A DNA stretch of 64,000 nucleotides, from NCBI RefSeq assembly GCF_006007965.1, contig NZ_CP040748.1, positions 2,480,001-2,544,000 of the forward strand, given 5' to 3'. This DNA comes from Nocardioides jishulii (GTDB lineage Bacteria; Actinomycetota; Actinomycetes; Propionibacteriales; Nocardioidaceae). Shown here in pieces: positions 27,704 to 36,254 of this stretch. The notes under the pieces were generated by a model that made no database searches, had not been told where the DNA came from, and worked only from the letters and a program-made list of their open reading frames with translations. Positions within the stretch are counted from its first letter, which is position 1; every line of letters starts with the position of its first letter. The position numbers were made by a program, and so were the translations under genes.

Positions 27704-28266
27704 GCCTGCACCTCGTCGGCGTCACGCAGGGTGGCGAGCACCAGCTCGACCAGGCCGGGGACCAGGTCCGTGCCGTCGACCACCGACTCCTCGTTGTCGT
27801 GCGCCTTGAGGCGCAGGGCGCAGTAGGTCGAGCCGGCGCGCGTCGCGCCGGCGACCATCCGGACCTCCTGGCGCAGCGGGTGCTCACGAGCGAAGGCAGC
27901 AGCCTCCTCTGCGTCCTCGGGGATCTCCGGGTCCACCTCGGGCGGGAGCACCAGACGCTCGATGACCACGCAGCAGCCGTCGACGGCGGGCGGCCACACG
28001 ATGGCCTCCAGCGCCTGCTCGATCGGGTTCTCGCTGGAGTACTGCTCCTGCTCGATCGCGGTCAGCGAACCGGGGACGGCGGTGTCGGCCAGTCCCATCG
28101 CCGCCGCCATCCGGGGCTCAGCCTCCAGGAAGCGCATGGTGTCGACCAAGGCGTAGAGGCGGGCCGGTTGGTCCCACCCCTCGCGTCCGACGTGCGCCTC
28201 CACCTCGAGCACCGCCGAGGCGAGTGCGGGGTCGGGCAGCGTGGATTCCATCGGCTCCTCGGTCAC
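27700..28266 (-). CDS. PPA1309 family protein
   Basis: The 188-aa soluble protein (ALASAVLEVEAHVGREGWDQPARLYALVDT, EQALEAIVWPPAVDGCCVVIERLVLPP, THYCALRLKAHD-like end) belongs to the actinobacterial PPA1309 family of unknown function. It overlaps both neighbours by 4 nt (GTGA upstream, ATGA downstream), so three genes are translated as a coupled unit. A second possible ATG at 28251 has GAGGAG before it and cannot be excluded. Confidence 0.85.
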   Translation of the reverse strand: MTEEPMESTLPDPALASAVLEVEAHVGREGWDQPARLYALVDTMRFLEAEPRMAAAMGLADTAVPGSLTAIEQEQYSSENPIEQALEAIVWPPAVDGCCVVIERLVLPPEVDPEIPEDAEEAAAFAREHPLRQEVRMVAGATRAGSTYCALRLKAHDNEESVVDGTDLVPGLVELVLATLRDADEVQA

Positions 28267-29315
28267 TTCTGCTTCCTCTCACAACTGGGCAGATCAGCAT
28301 CTGGGTCGTCGACCCACGTCTCGATCGACGTCAATGCGTCGTTGAACTTGTCGGCGCGCACGAGGCGCATGTCGTCGGGGCTGGCACCGAGCGCCTCCTC
28401 ACAGTTGGCGGCCGGGACCATGAAGAGCTCCGCGCCCTGGTCGCGCGCGGAGGCGATCTTCTGGGCGACTCCCCCGATCGGACCGACCGAGCCGTCAGCA
28501 GCCATGGTGCCCGTGCCGGCGATGATGTCTCCCCCGGTCAGTGAGCCGGGGGTGAGGGTGTCGTAGACGCCGAGGGAGAACATCAGCCCCGCGCTCGAGC
28601 CTCCGATGTCGGGGTCGACGTTGAGCTGCACCTCGAACGGGAACTCGAAGCCCTGGGCGGGCGTGATGCCGATGCGCAGGTCGCCGTCCACCTTGCGCGG
28701 CGTGACCTTGACGGTCTTCTCGACGCCTCCGCGGCGGATACGGAAGGTCAGCGCCTCGCCCTCCTTGGCGGAGTCGACGGCGCTCACGACGTCCTGCGGT
28801 GTCGAGATGCGCTTGCCGTTGATCGCCAGGATCACGTCTCCACGCTGGAGCACCCCGTCGGCGGGCATCCCCTCGCTGACCAGGAGCACCTCCACGGCCG
28901 AGGGCACGTCGTAGCCGAGGCGTCGCAGCGCCACCGCGATGGCGACGTCCTGGGAGGAGGCCATCTGCACCGCACCCTCGAACTCGACCTCCTCGCGCGA
29001 CTGGTCGGGCGAGTAGACCGCCTCGTACGGCACGACGGCCTTGTCGGGGTCGAACCAGGCCGACATCACCTCGAAGAGGTTGATCCGCGTGTTGGGTCGC
29101 GTCACGTAGACGGTGGTCAGCAGCAGCTCGCCGGAGTCGCGGTAGACCTTGTCGCCGGAGACCTCGATGACCTCCTTGCCGTCCTCCTTGCCGAGCACGT
29201 CGACGGTGAGGCCGGGCGAGTAGGTGACGTAGGGAAGGGGCACGAACACAGCAACCAACCACAGCCCCACCACGAGGGGCAGTGCCAAGATGCCCGCAAG
29301 GGTCCGCTGACTCAT
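28263..29315 (-). CDS. PDZ and Lon-type (S16) membrane protease, YlbL-like
   Basis: This 350-aa protein has one N-terminal membrane anchor (residues 7-27), an extracytoplasmic PDZ domain (about 135-215, LVSEGMPADGVLQRGDVILAINGKRI) and a Lon proteolytic domain. The Lon domain has Ser241 (IGGSSAG) and Lys286 (GGVAQK) as the catalytic dyad. In M. tuberculosis the homologue is Rv3194c. It likely trims or degrades membrane or exported proteins. The ATG at 29315 directly precedes the anchor; an upstream start would add residues before it. Confidence 0.9.
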   Translation of the reverse strand: MSQRTLAGILALPLVVGLWLVAVFVPLPYVTYSPGLTVDVLGKEDGKEVIEVSGDKVYRDSGELLLTTVYVTRPNTRINLFEVMSAWFDPDKAVVPYEAVYSPDQSREEVEFEGAVQMASSQDVAIAVALRRLGYDVPSAVEVLLVSEGMPADGVLQRGDVILAINGKRISTPQDVVSAVDSAKEGEALTFRIRRGGVEKTVKVTPRKVDGDLRIGITPAQGFEFPFEVQLNVDPDIGGSSAGLMFSLGVYDTLTPGSLTGGDIIAGTGTMAADGSVGPIGGVAQKIASARDQGAELFMVPAANCEEALGASPDDMRLVRADKFNDALTSIETWVDDPDADLPSCERKQK

Positions 29316-29342
29316 GGCGCCAAGCCTCTCAGACGGCGGCAA

Positions 29343-29624
29343 CTAGCCGGCGCTGCGGGGCCGAGGGCGCTCCGGGGCGCGTCCAGGGCGCTCCGGGGGC
29401 CCTGCTTCACGCGGTGGCCGCACCGCGATCCCGGTGCTGCGGTCGCGGAGCCGGACCGGGGGCGTACGCGGGACCTCGCGCTCGCGTTCCAGCGCCTTGG
29501 CCAGACGCGCGACGGCGACCTCACGGTCGACCTCGCCGCGGCCCTCACGCCCCAGCCACCCGACCCACGCCATGGCCAGCATCGTGACCACCAGGCTCGG
29601 CGCCAGCCACCACAGGATCTCCAC
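29343..29624 (-). CDS. Small membrane protein with basic Pro-rich tail
   Basis: The 93-aa product has one membrane helix near the N-terminus (WWLAPSLVVTMLAMAWVGWLG), then a charged segment and an Arg/Pro-rich tail. I do not recognise the family. GTG 29624 is preferred because TACCGT ends 6 nt before it (leaderless pattern) and the helix begins at once. It lies between the protease and moaE, all on the minus strand. The short length makes this call moderate. Confidence 0.6.
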   Translation of the reverse strand: MEILWWLAPSLVVTMLAMAWVGWLGREGRGEVDREVAVARLAKALEREREVPRTPPVRLRDRSTGIAVRPPREAGPPERPGRAPERPRPRSAG

Positions 29625-29715
29625 GCGACCACGGTAGGCGGCCGGCCCTGCGCGAAGGCGGTCCCACGCCGGGCGGGCGCGATCCCGGGGCGGAGCACGC
29701 CGCGCCGGGCTCGGA

Positions 29716-30147
29716 TCAGGGAGTGCCGACCCACTCGTCGGAGCCGTCGTCGAAGCGCTGGTGCTTCCACACCGGCACCTCGGCCTTGAGGGTGTCGATG
29801 AGGGCCCGTGAGGCACGGAAGGACTCGTCCCGATGGGCCGAGGTGGTCGCCACCACGACCGCGACGTCGCCGATCCGCAGGGTCCCGACCCGGTGCACGG
29901 CTGCGACGCCGAGCACGTCGAAGTCGGCGGCGACGCGGTCGGCGACCTGCTGGAGGCGCTCGAGCGCGCTGGGGTGCGCGGAGTAGTCCAGCCCCTCGAC
30001 CCCGCGTCCGCCGTCGTGGTCGCGCACCTGGCCCACGAAGAGGGTCAGCGCGCCGGCGGCGTCGTGGCCCAGGGCCGCCACCACCTCGCCCACGTCGAGG
30101 GGGCTGTCGCGCAGGGCCACCAGGCGTACGACCTCGGGAGTGCTCAC
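29716..30147 (-). CDS. moaE: Molybdopterin synthase catalytic subunit MoaE
   Basis: The 143-aa product carries the MoaE hallmarks HRVGTLRIGDVAVVV, SAHRDESF and the C-terminal KAEVPVWKHQ...DGSDEWVG. It inserts two sulfurs into precursor Z (cPMP), using a MoaD thiocarboxylate, to form molybdopterin. No moaD lies in the window, but moeZ at 58.5 kb can activate and sulfurate a MoaD. GTG start; TAGACT lies 7 nt upstream (leaderless pattern). Confidence 0.93.
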   Translation of the reverse strand: MSTPEVVRLVALRDSPLDVGEVVAALGHDAAGALTLFVGQVRDHDGGRGVEGLDYSAHPSALERLQQVADRVAADFDVLGVAAVHRVGTLRIGDVAVVVATTSAHRDESFRASRALIDTLKAEVPVWKHQRFDDGSDEWVGTP

Positions 30148-30209
30148 CGCCGTGAGTCTAGGCGGGAGCGACAGGACCCGTGCGACCGTCCGGCCAGTAG
30201 GCTCGGGGC

Positions 30210-31601
30210 ATGAGTGAGATCCCCGGCGGCCCCGGTTCCGGCGACGACGACAGCGGCCAGAACCCGTTCAAGGGCACCCCCTTCGAGCAGATGTTCTCGG
30301 CCCTCGGGGGCGCGATGGGGGGCGGCGGCGCCCAGATGCCCGACCTCAACGCGATCATGGCCCAGTTCCAGCGGATGATGGCGCCTCACGACGGCGCCCT
30401 CAACTGGGACCTGGCCATCGACACCGCGCGCAAGACCGTCGCCCAGGGCGCGGACCCCTCCCCCAGCCAGCGTCAGAAGGACGCCGCGTCCGACGCGCTG
30501 CGGCTGGCCGACCTCTGGCTCGACCCGACCACCGACTTCCCCTCCGGCGTGGTCAGCGCGACCGCGTGGAGCCGGGCGGAGTGGATCGTGGAGACCACCG
30601 AGGTGTGGAAGAAGCTCGTGGAGCCGATGGCCGGCTCGGCCGGTGACGCACTCGCCCAGGCCCTCCCCGAGGAGATGCGGGCGATGGCCGGCCCCCTGCT
30701 CGGCATGCTGCGCCAGGCCTCCGGGGTGATGCTGGCCAACCAGGTCGGCTCGGCCCTCGGCGGCCTCGCGGGCGAGGTCTGGAGCTCCACCGACGTCGGC
30801 CTCCCTCTGGCTGCCCCGGGGCGTGCCGCGATCGTGCCCGCCAACGTCAGTGCCTTCGCCGATGGTCTCGACGTCAGCGAGGAGGACGTGCTGCTGTACG
30901 TCGCGCTGCGCGAGGCCGCCCACCACCGGCTCTTCGCCCACGTGCCGTGGCTCTCGGCGCACCTGCTCGGCGCGGTCTCCGACTACGCCGCCGGCATCGA
31001 GATCGACACCAGCAGCATCGAGGAGCAGATGCGCGACCTCGACATGAACGACCTCGCCTCGATGCAGCAGGCCCTCGAGGGGGGTCTCTTCGACCTGAAG
31101 CCCTCCCCCGCGCAGCGCGCCGCCCTCGAGCGCCTCGAGGTGACCCTCGCCCTGGTGGAGGGGTGGGTCGACGAGGTCGTCGGCCAGGCGGTCGGCGAGC
31201 GGATGCCCTCGGCCGGCAAGCTCCAGGAGGCCGTACGCCGTCGCCGCGCCGCCGGTGGCCCTGCCGAGCAGACCTTCGCCAACCTCGTCGGCCTCGAGCT
31301 GCGTCCCCGTCGCCTGCGCGACGCCTCGACGCTGTGGGGCTCGCTGCGCACCCGGCAGGGCACCGAGGCCCGGGACGGGGTGTGGATGCATCCCGACCTC
31401 CTCCCCTCGGCTGCCGACCTCGACGACCCGCTGGGCTTCCGCGAGGGCGCCGAGGCCACCTCACTGAGCGACGAGGAGTTCGAGGCGGGTCTGCGCGACC
31501 TGCTCGGCGGCCCGGACGCCGACGGGACGGACACGGACGACGGGACGGACACGGAGGACGGGACCGACGCCGGCCCGGGCACGGGCACGGACCGGTCGTG
31601 A
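30210..31601 (+). CDS. Zinc-dependent metalloprotease, DUF2342 (F420-associated) family
   Basis: The 463-aa soluble protein has a degenerate zincin-like motif REAAHHRLF (residues 234-242), with Glu235 and His238/239 as likely catalytic and metal residues. The rest of the DUF2342 pattern follows (DYAAGIEID, ALERLEVTLALVEGWVDEVVGQAV). M. tuberculosis Rv3195 is the equivalent. The C-terminus is an Asp/Gly/Thr tandem repeat. TAGGCT lies 6 nt before the ATG (leaderless). Its stop overlaps the start of the Nudix gene. Confidence 0.88.
   Translation: MSEIPGGPGSGDDDSGQNPFKGTPFEQMFSALGGAMGGGGAQMPDLNAIMAQFQRMMAPHDGALNWDLAIDTARKTVAQGADPSPSQRQKDAASDALRLADLWLDPTTDFPSGVVSATAWSRAEWIVETTEVWKKLVEPMAGSAGDALAQALPEEMRAMAGPLLGMLRQASGVMLANQVGSALGGLAGEVWSSTDVGLPLAAPGRAAIVPANVSAFADGLDVSEEDVLLYVALREAAHHRLFAHVPWLSAHLLGAVSDYAAGIEIDTSSIEEQMRDLDMNDLASMQQALEGGLFDLKPSPAQRAALERLEVTLALVEGWVDEVVGQAVGERMPSAGKLQEAVRRRRAAGGPAEQTFANLVGLELRPRRLRDASTLWGSLRTRQGTEARDGVWMHPDLLPSAADLDDPLGFREGAEATSLSDEEFEAGLRDLLGGPDADGTDTDDGTDTEDGTDAGPGTGTDRS
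31521..31574 (+). repeat. Three 18-bp tandem units in metalloprotease 3' end
   Basis: Units 31521-31538, 31539-31556 and 31557-31574 encode DGTDTD, DGTDTE and DGTDAG. The first two differ by one base and the third is diverged, so the acidic tail probably grew by slippage. Confidence 0.8.
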
Positions 31602-32212
31602 CCGGAGCACTGCACGCGGACGCCCTGGCCCGACTGGTGGAGTGGGACCCCGTGGCCGGACGACAGTCACGGTTGCGCGACCGCTTCGTCGACCACCTGA
31701 CCTCGCAGCCCGACGGCATGTCCCGCTCGTGCTTCCCCGACCACGTCACCGCGGGCGTGCTGGTCCTCTCCTCCGACCTCGACCACGTCCTCCTCAACCT
31801 CCACCGCAAGGCACAACGGTGGTTCGCCTTCGGAGGCCACTGCGAGCCCGGCGACGCCAGCCTGGCCGACGCCGCCCTGCGTGAAGGGCTCGAGGAGTCG
31901 GGTCTGGAGACCCTCCGGCTCGACCCGGTCCCCGTGCACCTCGACGAGCACGAGGTCGACTTCTGCGACCCGCGCGGGACGGTGCGTCACCTGGACGTAC
32001 GGTTCACCGCCCTGGCGCCCGACGGCGCGCTGCACCGGGTGAGCGAGGAGTCGCTCGACGTGCGGTGGTGGCCCGTCTCGGCCCTTCCGGACGACCTGGA
32101 GGACGAGATGCACGAGCTGGTCGCGACCGCGCGCGGACGCTGGGCGACCCGCCCCGAACCCACCACCGGCCCCGAACTCACCACCCGGCAGGGACTCACC
32201 CACCAGGGCTGA
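31598..32212 (+). CDS. Nudix hydrolase
   Basis: The 204-aa product has a Nudix domain: FGGHCEPGDASLADAALREGLEESGLE is the Nudix box, split here by the one-residue longer loop common in this subfamily. The general reaction is hydrolysis of a nucleoside diphosphate linked to another moiety; the substrate is unknown. GTG 31598 overlaps the metalloprotease stop (GTGA), so the two are coupled. The C-terminal 25 residues are low-complexity (Thr/Pro/Gly). Confidence 0.88.
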   Translation: MTGALHADALARLVEWDPVAGRQSRLRDRFVDHLTSQPDGMSRSCFPDHVTAGVLVLSSDLDHVLLNLHRKAQRWFAFGGHCEPGDASLADAALREGLEESGLETLRLDPVPVHLDEHEVDFCDPRGTVRHLDVRFTALAPDGALHRVSEESLDVRWWPVSALPDDLEDEMHELVATARGRWATRPEPTTGPELTTRQGLTHQG

Positions 32213-32222
32213 GCCGACCGAC

Positions 32223-32753
32223 TCAGTCGACGTACTCGCTGCCCGGCGGGTCGACGTCGGCCGCGTCGGACCACCCGAGCAGGTAGCCCCGTGCCCGTTC
32301 GGTCCGGGGGTAGCGGTTGACCCATCCCCAGAACTCGTCGTCGTGGCCCGGCACGAGCAGGTGCGCCAGCTCGTGCACGAGGACGTAGTCGATCACCCAG
32401 GTCGGCATGCCCTGGAGTCGCGACGAGAGCCGGATCGACCGGTCACCGGGAGTGCACGAGCCCCAGCGGGCACGCTGGTTGTCGACCCACCGCACCGAGG
32501 CAGCGGCGGCCAGGCCGCCGAAGATCTCGTCGTTGAGCTGCCCGGCGCGCACCAGCAGCTGCTCGTCGGAAGGACGCTTGCGCGCCTCGGAGCGCTCGAG
32601 ACGGCGCACCATCTCCGCGATCCACTTCTGCTCCTCGCGCTTGCTCATCCATGCCGGCATGAGCACGACGACCTTGTCGCCCTCGCGATAGGCGGACACG
32701 GTGCGGCGCCGACGCGCACTGCGCCTGACCTCGACCGTCCCGTCCGCCTCCAT
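32223..32753 (-). CDS. M48/YgjP-like zinc metallopeptidase (DUF45)
   Basis: The 176-aa product has HELAH at residues 127-131 and a third His at GH (137), with RWGSC upstream. This is the YgjP/WLM-like metallopeptidase pattern. It is cytoplasmic with no membrane segment. It convergently abuts the Nudix gene. TAGCCT lies 8 nt upstream of the ATG, compatible with a leaderless start. Substrate unknown. Confidence 0.88.
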   Translation of the reverse strand: MEADGTVEVRRSARRRRTVSAYREGDKVVVLMPAWMSKREEQKWIAEMVRRLERSEARKRPSDEQLLVRAGQLNDEIFGGLAAAASVRWVDNQRARWGSCTPGDRSIRLSSRLQGMPTWVIDYVLVHELAHLLVPGHDDEFWGWVNRYPRTERARGYLLGWSDAADVDPPGSEYVD

Positions 32754-32764
32754 GGCGACTCAGG

Positions 32765-33805
32765 CTACGGGTTCGCCCAGGCCAACAAGCGCTCTTCGGG
32801 CCAGGTGTTGACTATTCGATCGCTCTCGATGCCCGCCGCCTCCGCGCGGGCGCAGCCGTGGGCGAGCAGGTCGAGCTGTCCCGGAGCGTGGGCGTCGGAG
32901 TCGATCGAGAAGAGGCAACCGATGTCGCGCGCCAGCTCGATCAGGTCAGTGGGAGGGTCCCGGCGCTCGGGTCGGGAGTTGATCTCGACGGCCACGTCGT
33001 TGGCGGCGCACGCCTCGAAGACGGCCCGTGCGTCGAACTGGCTCGGGCCGCGGGTGCCACGGCTCCCGGTGACCAGACGACCGGTGCAGTGGCCGAGCAC
33101 GTTCATCCGGGGGTGGGCCGTGGCGGCCACCATCCTGCGCGTCATCGCCGCGGGCTCCATGCCCAGCTTGGAGTGGACGCTGGCGACACGGACGTCCAGG
33201 CGGGCTAGCATCTCGTCGCTCTGGTCGAGCGAGCCGTCGTCGAGGATGTCGACCTCGATCCCCTTCAGGAGGGTGAAGCCGCTGCCCGTGAGGTGGCTGT
33301 TCACTGCGTCCACGACCTCCAGCTGGCGAGCCAGGCGCTCGGCGGAGAGGCCGCGAGCCACCTTGAGCCGGGGCGAGTGGTCGGTCAGCACGAGGTACTC
33401 GAGGCCCAGCTCGATCGCCGTGAAGGCCATTTCCTCGATCGGCGAGCCGCCGTCGGACCAGTCCGAGTGGGAGTGCAGGTCGCCCCGCAGGGCAGCACGG
33501 ACGGCCTCGCCGCCGGTGACGCCGCGGTCCCCGTGCTCGCGCTCTGCCCGGGCCAGACGCTGCGGCACCACCCCGGCGAGCGCCTCGGTGATGACCGAGG
33601 CCGTGCTCGAGCCGATCCCGGGCAACGAGGTGAGTGTCCCGGCGTCGGCGTGAGCGCGCAGCTCCTCGTCCGCAAGGGGAAGGATCGTGGCGACGGCGGC
33701 GCGGTAGGCCTTGACCTTGTAGGTGTCCTCGCGGGCCCGTTCCAGGAGGAACGCGATGCGCCTCAGGGCCGCGACCGGGCCCTCGTCGTACGCCGTGTCA
33801 ACCAC
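32765..33805 (-). CDS. PHP-domain phosphoesterase, PolX-like with HhH region
   Basis: The 346-aa product has an N-terminal helical/HhH part (YRAAVATILPL, SLPGIGSSTASVI at 60-72) as in the DNA polymerase X beta-like domain. A full PHP domain follows: DLHSHSDWSDG with H111 and H113, LTDHSPRL, KGIEVDIL, SVHSKL, GHCTGR and DSDAHAPGQL. It lacks a polymerase palm, so it is a stand-alone 3'-5' exonuclease or phosphatase candidate. GTG start with SD GGAGGAG. It is 11 bp upstream of the YgjP gene. Confidence 0.85.
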   Translation of the reverse strand: MVDTAYDEGPVAALRRIAFLLERAREDTYKVKAYRAAVATILPLADEELRAHADAGTLTSLPGIGSSTASVITEALAGVVPQRLARAEREHGDRGVTGGEAVRAALRGDLHSHSDWSDGGSPIEEMAFTAIELGLEYLVLTDHSPRLKVARGLSAERLARQLEVVDAVNSHLTGSGFTLLKGIEVDILDDGSLDQSDEMLARLDVRVASVHSKLGMEPAAMTRRMVAATAHPRMNVLGHCTGRLVTGSRGTRGPSQFDARAVFEACAANDVAVEINSRPERRDPPTDLIELARDIGCLFSIDSDAHAPGQLDLLAHGCARAEAAGIESDRIVNTWPEERLLAWANP

Positions 33806-34033
33806 CAGTGCTCCTCCACAGGTCCGCTACAGGAGTCGTCGCAGGTCAGGGCGTCGCGCCCGTGACGTGCCGGGCGTGTCCTGCACACGCCGCTCCCCAG
33901 TTCGTACGCCGTTCTCCACCGTAGTGCCCCCGCGATCAACAGGGTTGTCCCCAGTGTTTTCCACAGGTTGTGGGTTCTATTCACGCTCAGTGGTTGACCG
34001 AGCCCCGATCCCCCTCATACCGTGTGCGCAGAT
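33806..34033. other. Noncoding stretch upstream of the PHP gene
   Basis: About 230 bp hold no gene I can support. They should include the PHP promoter. Two one-mismatch DnaA-box-like 9-mers, TTGTCCCCA (33945-33953) and TTTTCCACA (33957-33965), are adjacent, too few to call a functional site. Confidence 0.4.
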
Positions 34034-34103
34034 GAGGCCCCCGGCCATCATCCACGGGCGTTCGCAAGGGGAAGGCTGGCGGCCGTGGACGGCAGGGGGC
34101 CTC
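34034..34103 (-). other. Structured element downstream of enoyl-CoA hydratase gene
   Basis: A 9-bp perfect outer stem (34034-34042 with 34095-34103) encloses a 7-bp perfect inner stem (34051-34057 with 34083-34089). It starts 55 bp after the minus-strand gene's stop, so it may be a terminator or a small structured RNA. No T-run was noted. Confidence 0.45.
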
Positions 34104-34157
34104 TTCATGTCCAGCCGGCCTCTGGGCCGTTCTCCTGCTCGCTCTTCAGCGGGCTCC

Positions 34158-34964
34158 TCAGCGCCCCTCGAAGCGCGGCGCCCGCTTCTCCCGGGCCGCA
34201 CGAATCCCTTCCTGCAGGTCGTCGGTGGCCAAGGTGATCGGCTGGGCCATCGCCTCCCACTGCACCGCGCGCTCCAGCGAGGCGGGGCCGCCGTCGCGCA
34301 GCGCCAGGTTCGTGAGCCTGGTGGCGATCGGAGCGTGGCCAGCGATCTCGGCGGCCGTGGCCAGCACGTCGGTCAGGAAGGTCTCGCGCGGGAGCACCCG
34401 TGAGACCAGCCCCAGGCCCACGGCCTCGTCGCCCTGCACGAGGCGTCCGGTGAGGAACAGGTCGCGGGCCGCGGCGGCCCCGACCACGTCGGTGAGCAGG
34501 AAAGTCCCCGCCATCCCGGGGTGCAGGCCCAGACGGGTGAACGGCACCCCCATCTTGGCTCCCTGGGCGGCGAAGCGGAGGTCGCAGGCCAGCGCCATGC
34601 ACAGGCCCGCCCCGATGGCAGGCCCGTTGACGGCCGCGATGGTCGGCACCTCGAGGCGGCGGATCGAGAGCCAGGCACGGTAGAACGGCAGCATGCGCTC
34701 CCGCAGCGCGTCGACGCTCGCGTCGGGCTCGCTGGCCAGCCAGTCGAGCTGGCCGCCCGAGGTGAAGGCACTGCCCTCTCCGGTCACGACCACGACCCGC
34801 AGCGACCGGTCGGCGGCAAGGTGGTCGACCGCTCGCACCCACGAGTCGGTCATCTCGTCGGACATCGCGTTGCGCTGCTCGGGGTTGTCCAGCGTGAGGA
34901 GGGCGACGCCCTCGCTGGGACGTTCGAGACGCAGATGGGTCAGTTCTGGGGTCACGTCAGTCAT
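34158..34964 (-). CDS. Enoyl-CoA hydratase/isomerase (crotonase) family protein
   Basis: The 268-aa crotonase-fold protein has the oxyanion-hole region GEGSAFTSGGQLDWL and PTIAAVNGPAIGAGLCMALACDLRFAA, then FTRLGLHPGMAGTFLL. In true hydratases two Glu residues lie near the G-A-G and LHP segments; here one position is His-Pro, so the reaction may differ. It acts on acyl-CoA thioesters in the cytoplasm. ATG 34964 is favoured because TACGCT ends 7 nt before it. No fatty-acid partners are adjacent. Confidence 0.85.
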   Translation of the reverse strand: MTDVTPELTHLRLERPSEGVALLTLDNPEQRNAMSDEMTDSWVRAVDHLAADRSLRVVVVTGEGSAFTSGGQLDWLASEPDASVDALRERMLPFYRAWLSIRRLEVPTIAAVNGPAIGAGLCMALACDLRFAAQGAKMGVPFTRLGLHPGMAGTFLLTDVVGAAAARDLFLTGRLVQGDEAVGLGLVSRVLPRETFLTDVLATAAEIAGHAPIATRLTNLALRDGGPASLERAVQWEAMAQPITLATDDLQEGIRAAREKRAPRFEGR

Positions 34965-35018
34965 GCACGGCAGCGTACGCACGCCTGAGGCCATCCGCGG
35001 CGCGCCGGTGTGCCGTGC

Positions 35019-35046
35019 TTGCGTGAGCGTGAGCGTGTCGTAGTGT
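35019..35046 (+). promoter_or_regulatory. Promoter of the DUF5679 gene
   Basis: TTGCGT (35019-35024), 16 nt, TAGTGT (35041-35046) is a fair SigA-type match. It would give a leader of about 90 nt before the ATG at 35141. Confidence 0.45.
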
Positions 35047-35140
35047 TTCCAAGGTCCAAGGGCATCAGCCCGGACTCCGGCGGGCTTCCCCCGAATCCCC
35101 GTCGCGACGACCGAGAACCACAACAAGCAAGGAGGCCGTC

Positions 35141-35299
35141 ATGGCGGAGACCTGGAGCGGCGAGTTCTACTGCGTCAAGTGCAAGGAGAAGCGCGAGGCG
35201 TCGGGCGAGGTCAAGGTCAACGAGAAGGGCACCCGGATGGCGAAGGCCGTCTGCCCGACCTGTGGGACCAACCTCAACCGCATCCTCGGCAAGGCGTGA
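35141..35299 (+). CDS. DUF5679 small zinc-ribbon protein
   Basis: The 52-aa protein starts at ATG 35141 with SD AGGAGG. It has two CxxC knuckles, C11/C14 (YCVKCKEKRE) and C38/C41 (VCPTCGTN), with a basic linker, typical of DUF5679. It binds zinc and perhaps nucleic acid; function is unknown. A terminator follows at 35321-35353, so it is monocistronic. Confidence 0.88.
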   Translation: MAETWSGEFYCVKCKEKREASGEVKVNEKGTRMAKAVCPTCGTNLNRILGKA

Positions 35300-35320
35300 C
35301 ACACGCCCCCTAGCGGTTTC

Positions 35321-35353
35321 GGACGGCGTCGCCCCTGTGGGGCGGCGCCGTCC
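35321..35353 (+). terminator. Terminator after DUF5679 gene
   Basis: An 8-bp outer stem (35321-35328 with 35346-35353) and 5-bp inner stem (35331-35335 with 35339-35343) are followed by TGCATTT. Confidence 0.8.
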
Positions 35354-35428
35354 TGCATTTCAGCCCTGCGCTGTCAGCCCTGTGGAGGACCACCTCTGGC
35401 GGCCCCGGCGCGCTGCCAAGGTGGAGCC

Positions 35429-36221
35429 ATGGCGTCCCCCACTCCCCTCCTCCGACTGCGACGTGGCGTCCCGGTGCTCCCGCGTGGCGACGGACTCGTC
35501 CTCGTCGGCACCGACCCGGAGCACCACGTCGTCCTGCCCGACACAGCTTCGGTGGCGCGGCTGCTGGCGCAGCTGCGCCTCGGCCTCCCCTCCGCGACCT
35601 CGCGCCAGACTCCCGACGATCCGACCGCCACCGTCCTGGCTGCACTGCGCCGGGCGGGGCTCGTGGTCGAGGTCGACGAGCAGGCGCTCCTCAGCGACGC
35701 GCGCGCCGCCACCCGGGTGTCCGTGCAGGCGCCCGACCCGTGGCTGCCCGCCGTCCAGGAGTGCGTGCGGCTCGCCGGTCTGGCGCTGGCCACAGGTCAG
35801 GGTGACGTGACGTGGGTGGTCTCCGCCGGCCCGCCCGACTGGGAGGTGCACGACGCCTTGCTGGCAGGCGAGGACCCCCGTGCTCTTCACCGCCGTGCAC
35901 CCCTCGCGCATCTGCCTGGGGCCGTTCGTGCTGCCCGGCACCACCGCGTGCCTGCGGTGCCTGGCGGCGCAGAGTGGTGGCGTACGACCGCCACGCAGCG
36001 CGAGCAGTGAGCCCGCGGGGTTGCCCGAGGACCTCTCCCCCCTCCTGCTGCGTCAGGCCCTGCTGCAGGCCGTCACCGACCTGACGGCCTGGGCCGAGGG
36101 GCGCCAGCCCGTCGCCTGGTCGGCGACGACCTGGCTGGACGGGACGTCCGCACCCGTACGGCGGGTCTGGCCGCCCCACCCGCACTGCGGGTGCCGGTGG
36201 GACCAGTCCATGACGGGTTGA
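35429..36221 (+). pseudogene. TOMM leader-binding / cyclodehydratase (E1-like) protein, broken by a one-base frameshift
   Basis: Two frames together encode a 263-aa E1-like protein of the type annotated as TOMM precursor leader-peptide binding. Frame 1 runs 35429 to about 35878 (LLRLRRGVPVLPRGDGLVLVG... WEVHDALLAGEDP). The correct continuation lies in another frame from 35880 (VLFTAVHPSRICLGPFVLPGTTACLRCLAAQ ... HPHCGCRW). It includes both CxxC zinc pairs. The break is at a run of five C (35875-35879); removing one C restores the protein. Left in frame 1, translation ends at 36010 in Arg-rich sequence. No YcaO or TOMM peptide is adjacent. M. tuberculosis Rv3196 is the syntenic equivalent. Confidence 0.75.
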
Positions 36222-36254
36222 GCCCCAGGGTGAGCCCGTGCCGGGCAGTGGGAG

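Noticed and set aside
33945..33965. Two DnaA-box-like 9-mers suggesting an origin or DnaA-titration site
   Set aside because: Only two imperfect boxes, no AT-rich unwinding region, no dnaA/dnaN nearby.
34034..34103. 6C-type actinobacterial small RNA
   Set aside because: The required loops of six or more cytosines are absent.
35875..35879. Programmed +1 frameshift at the run of C
   Set aside because: No stop codon or slow codon context typical of programmed frameshifting is visible; sequencing error or decay is simpler.
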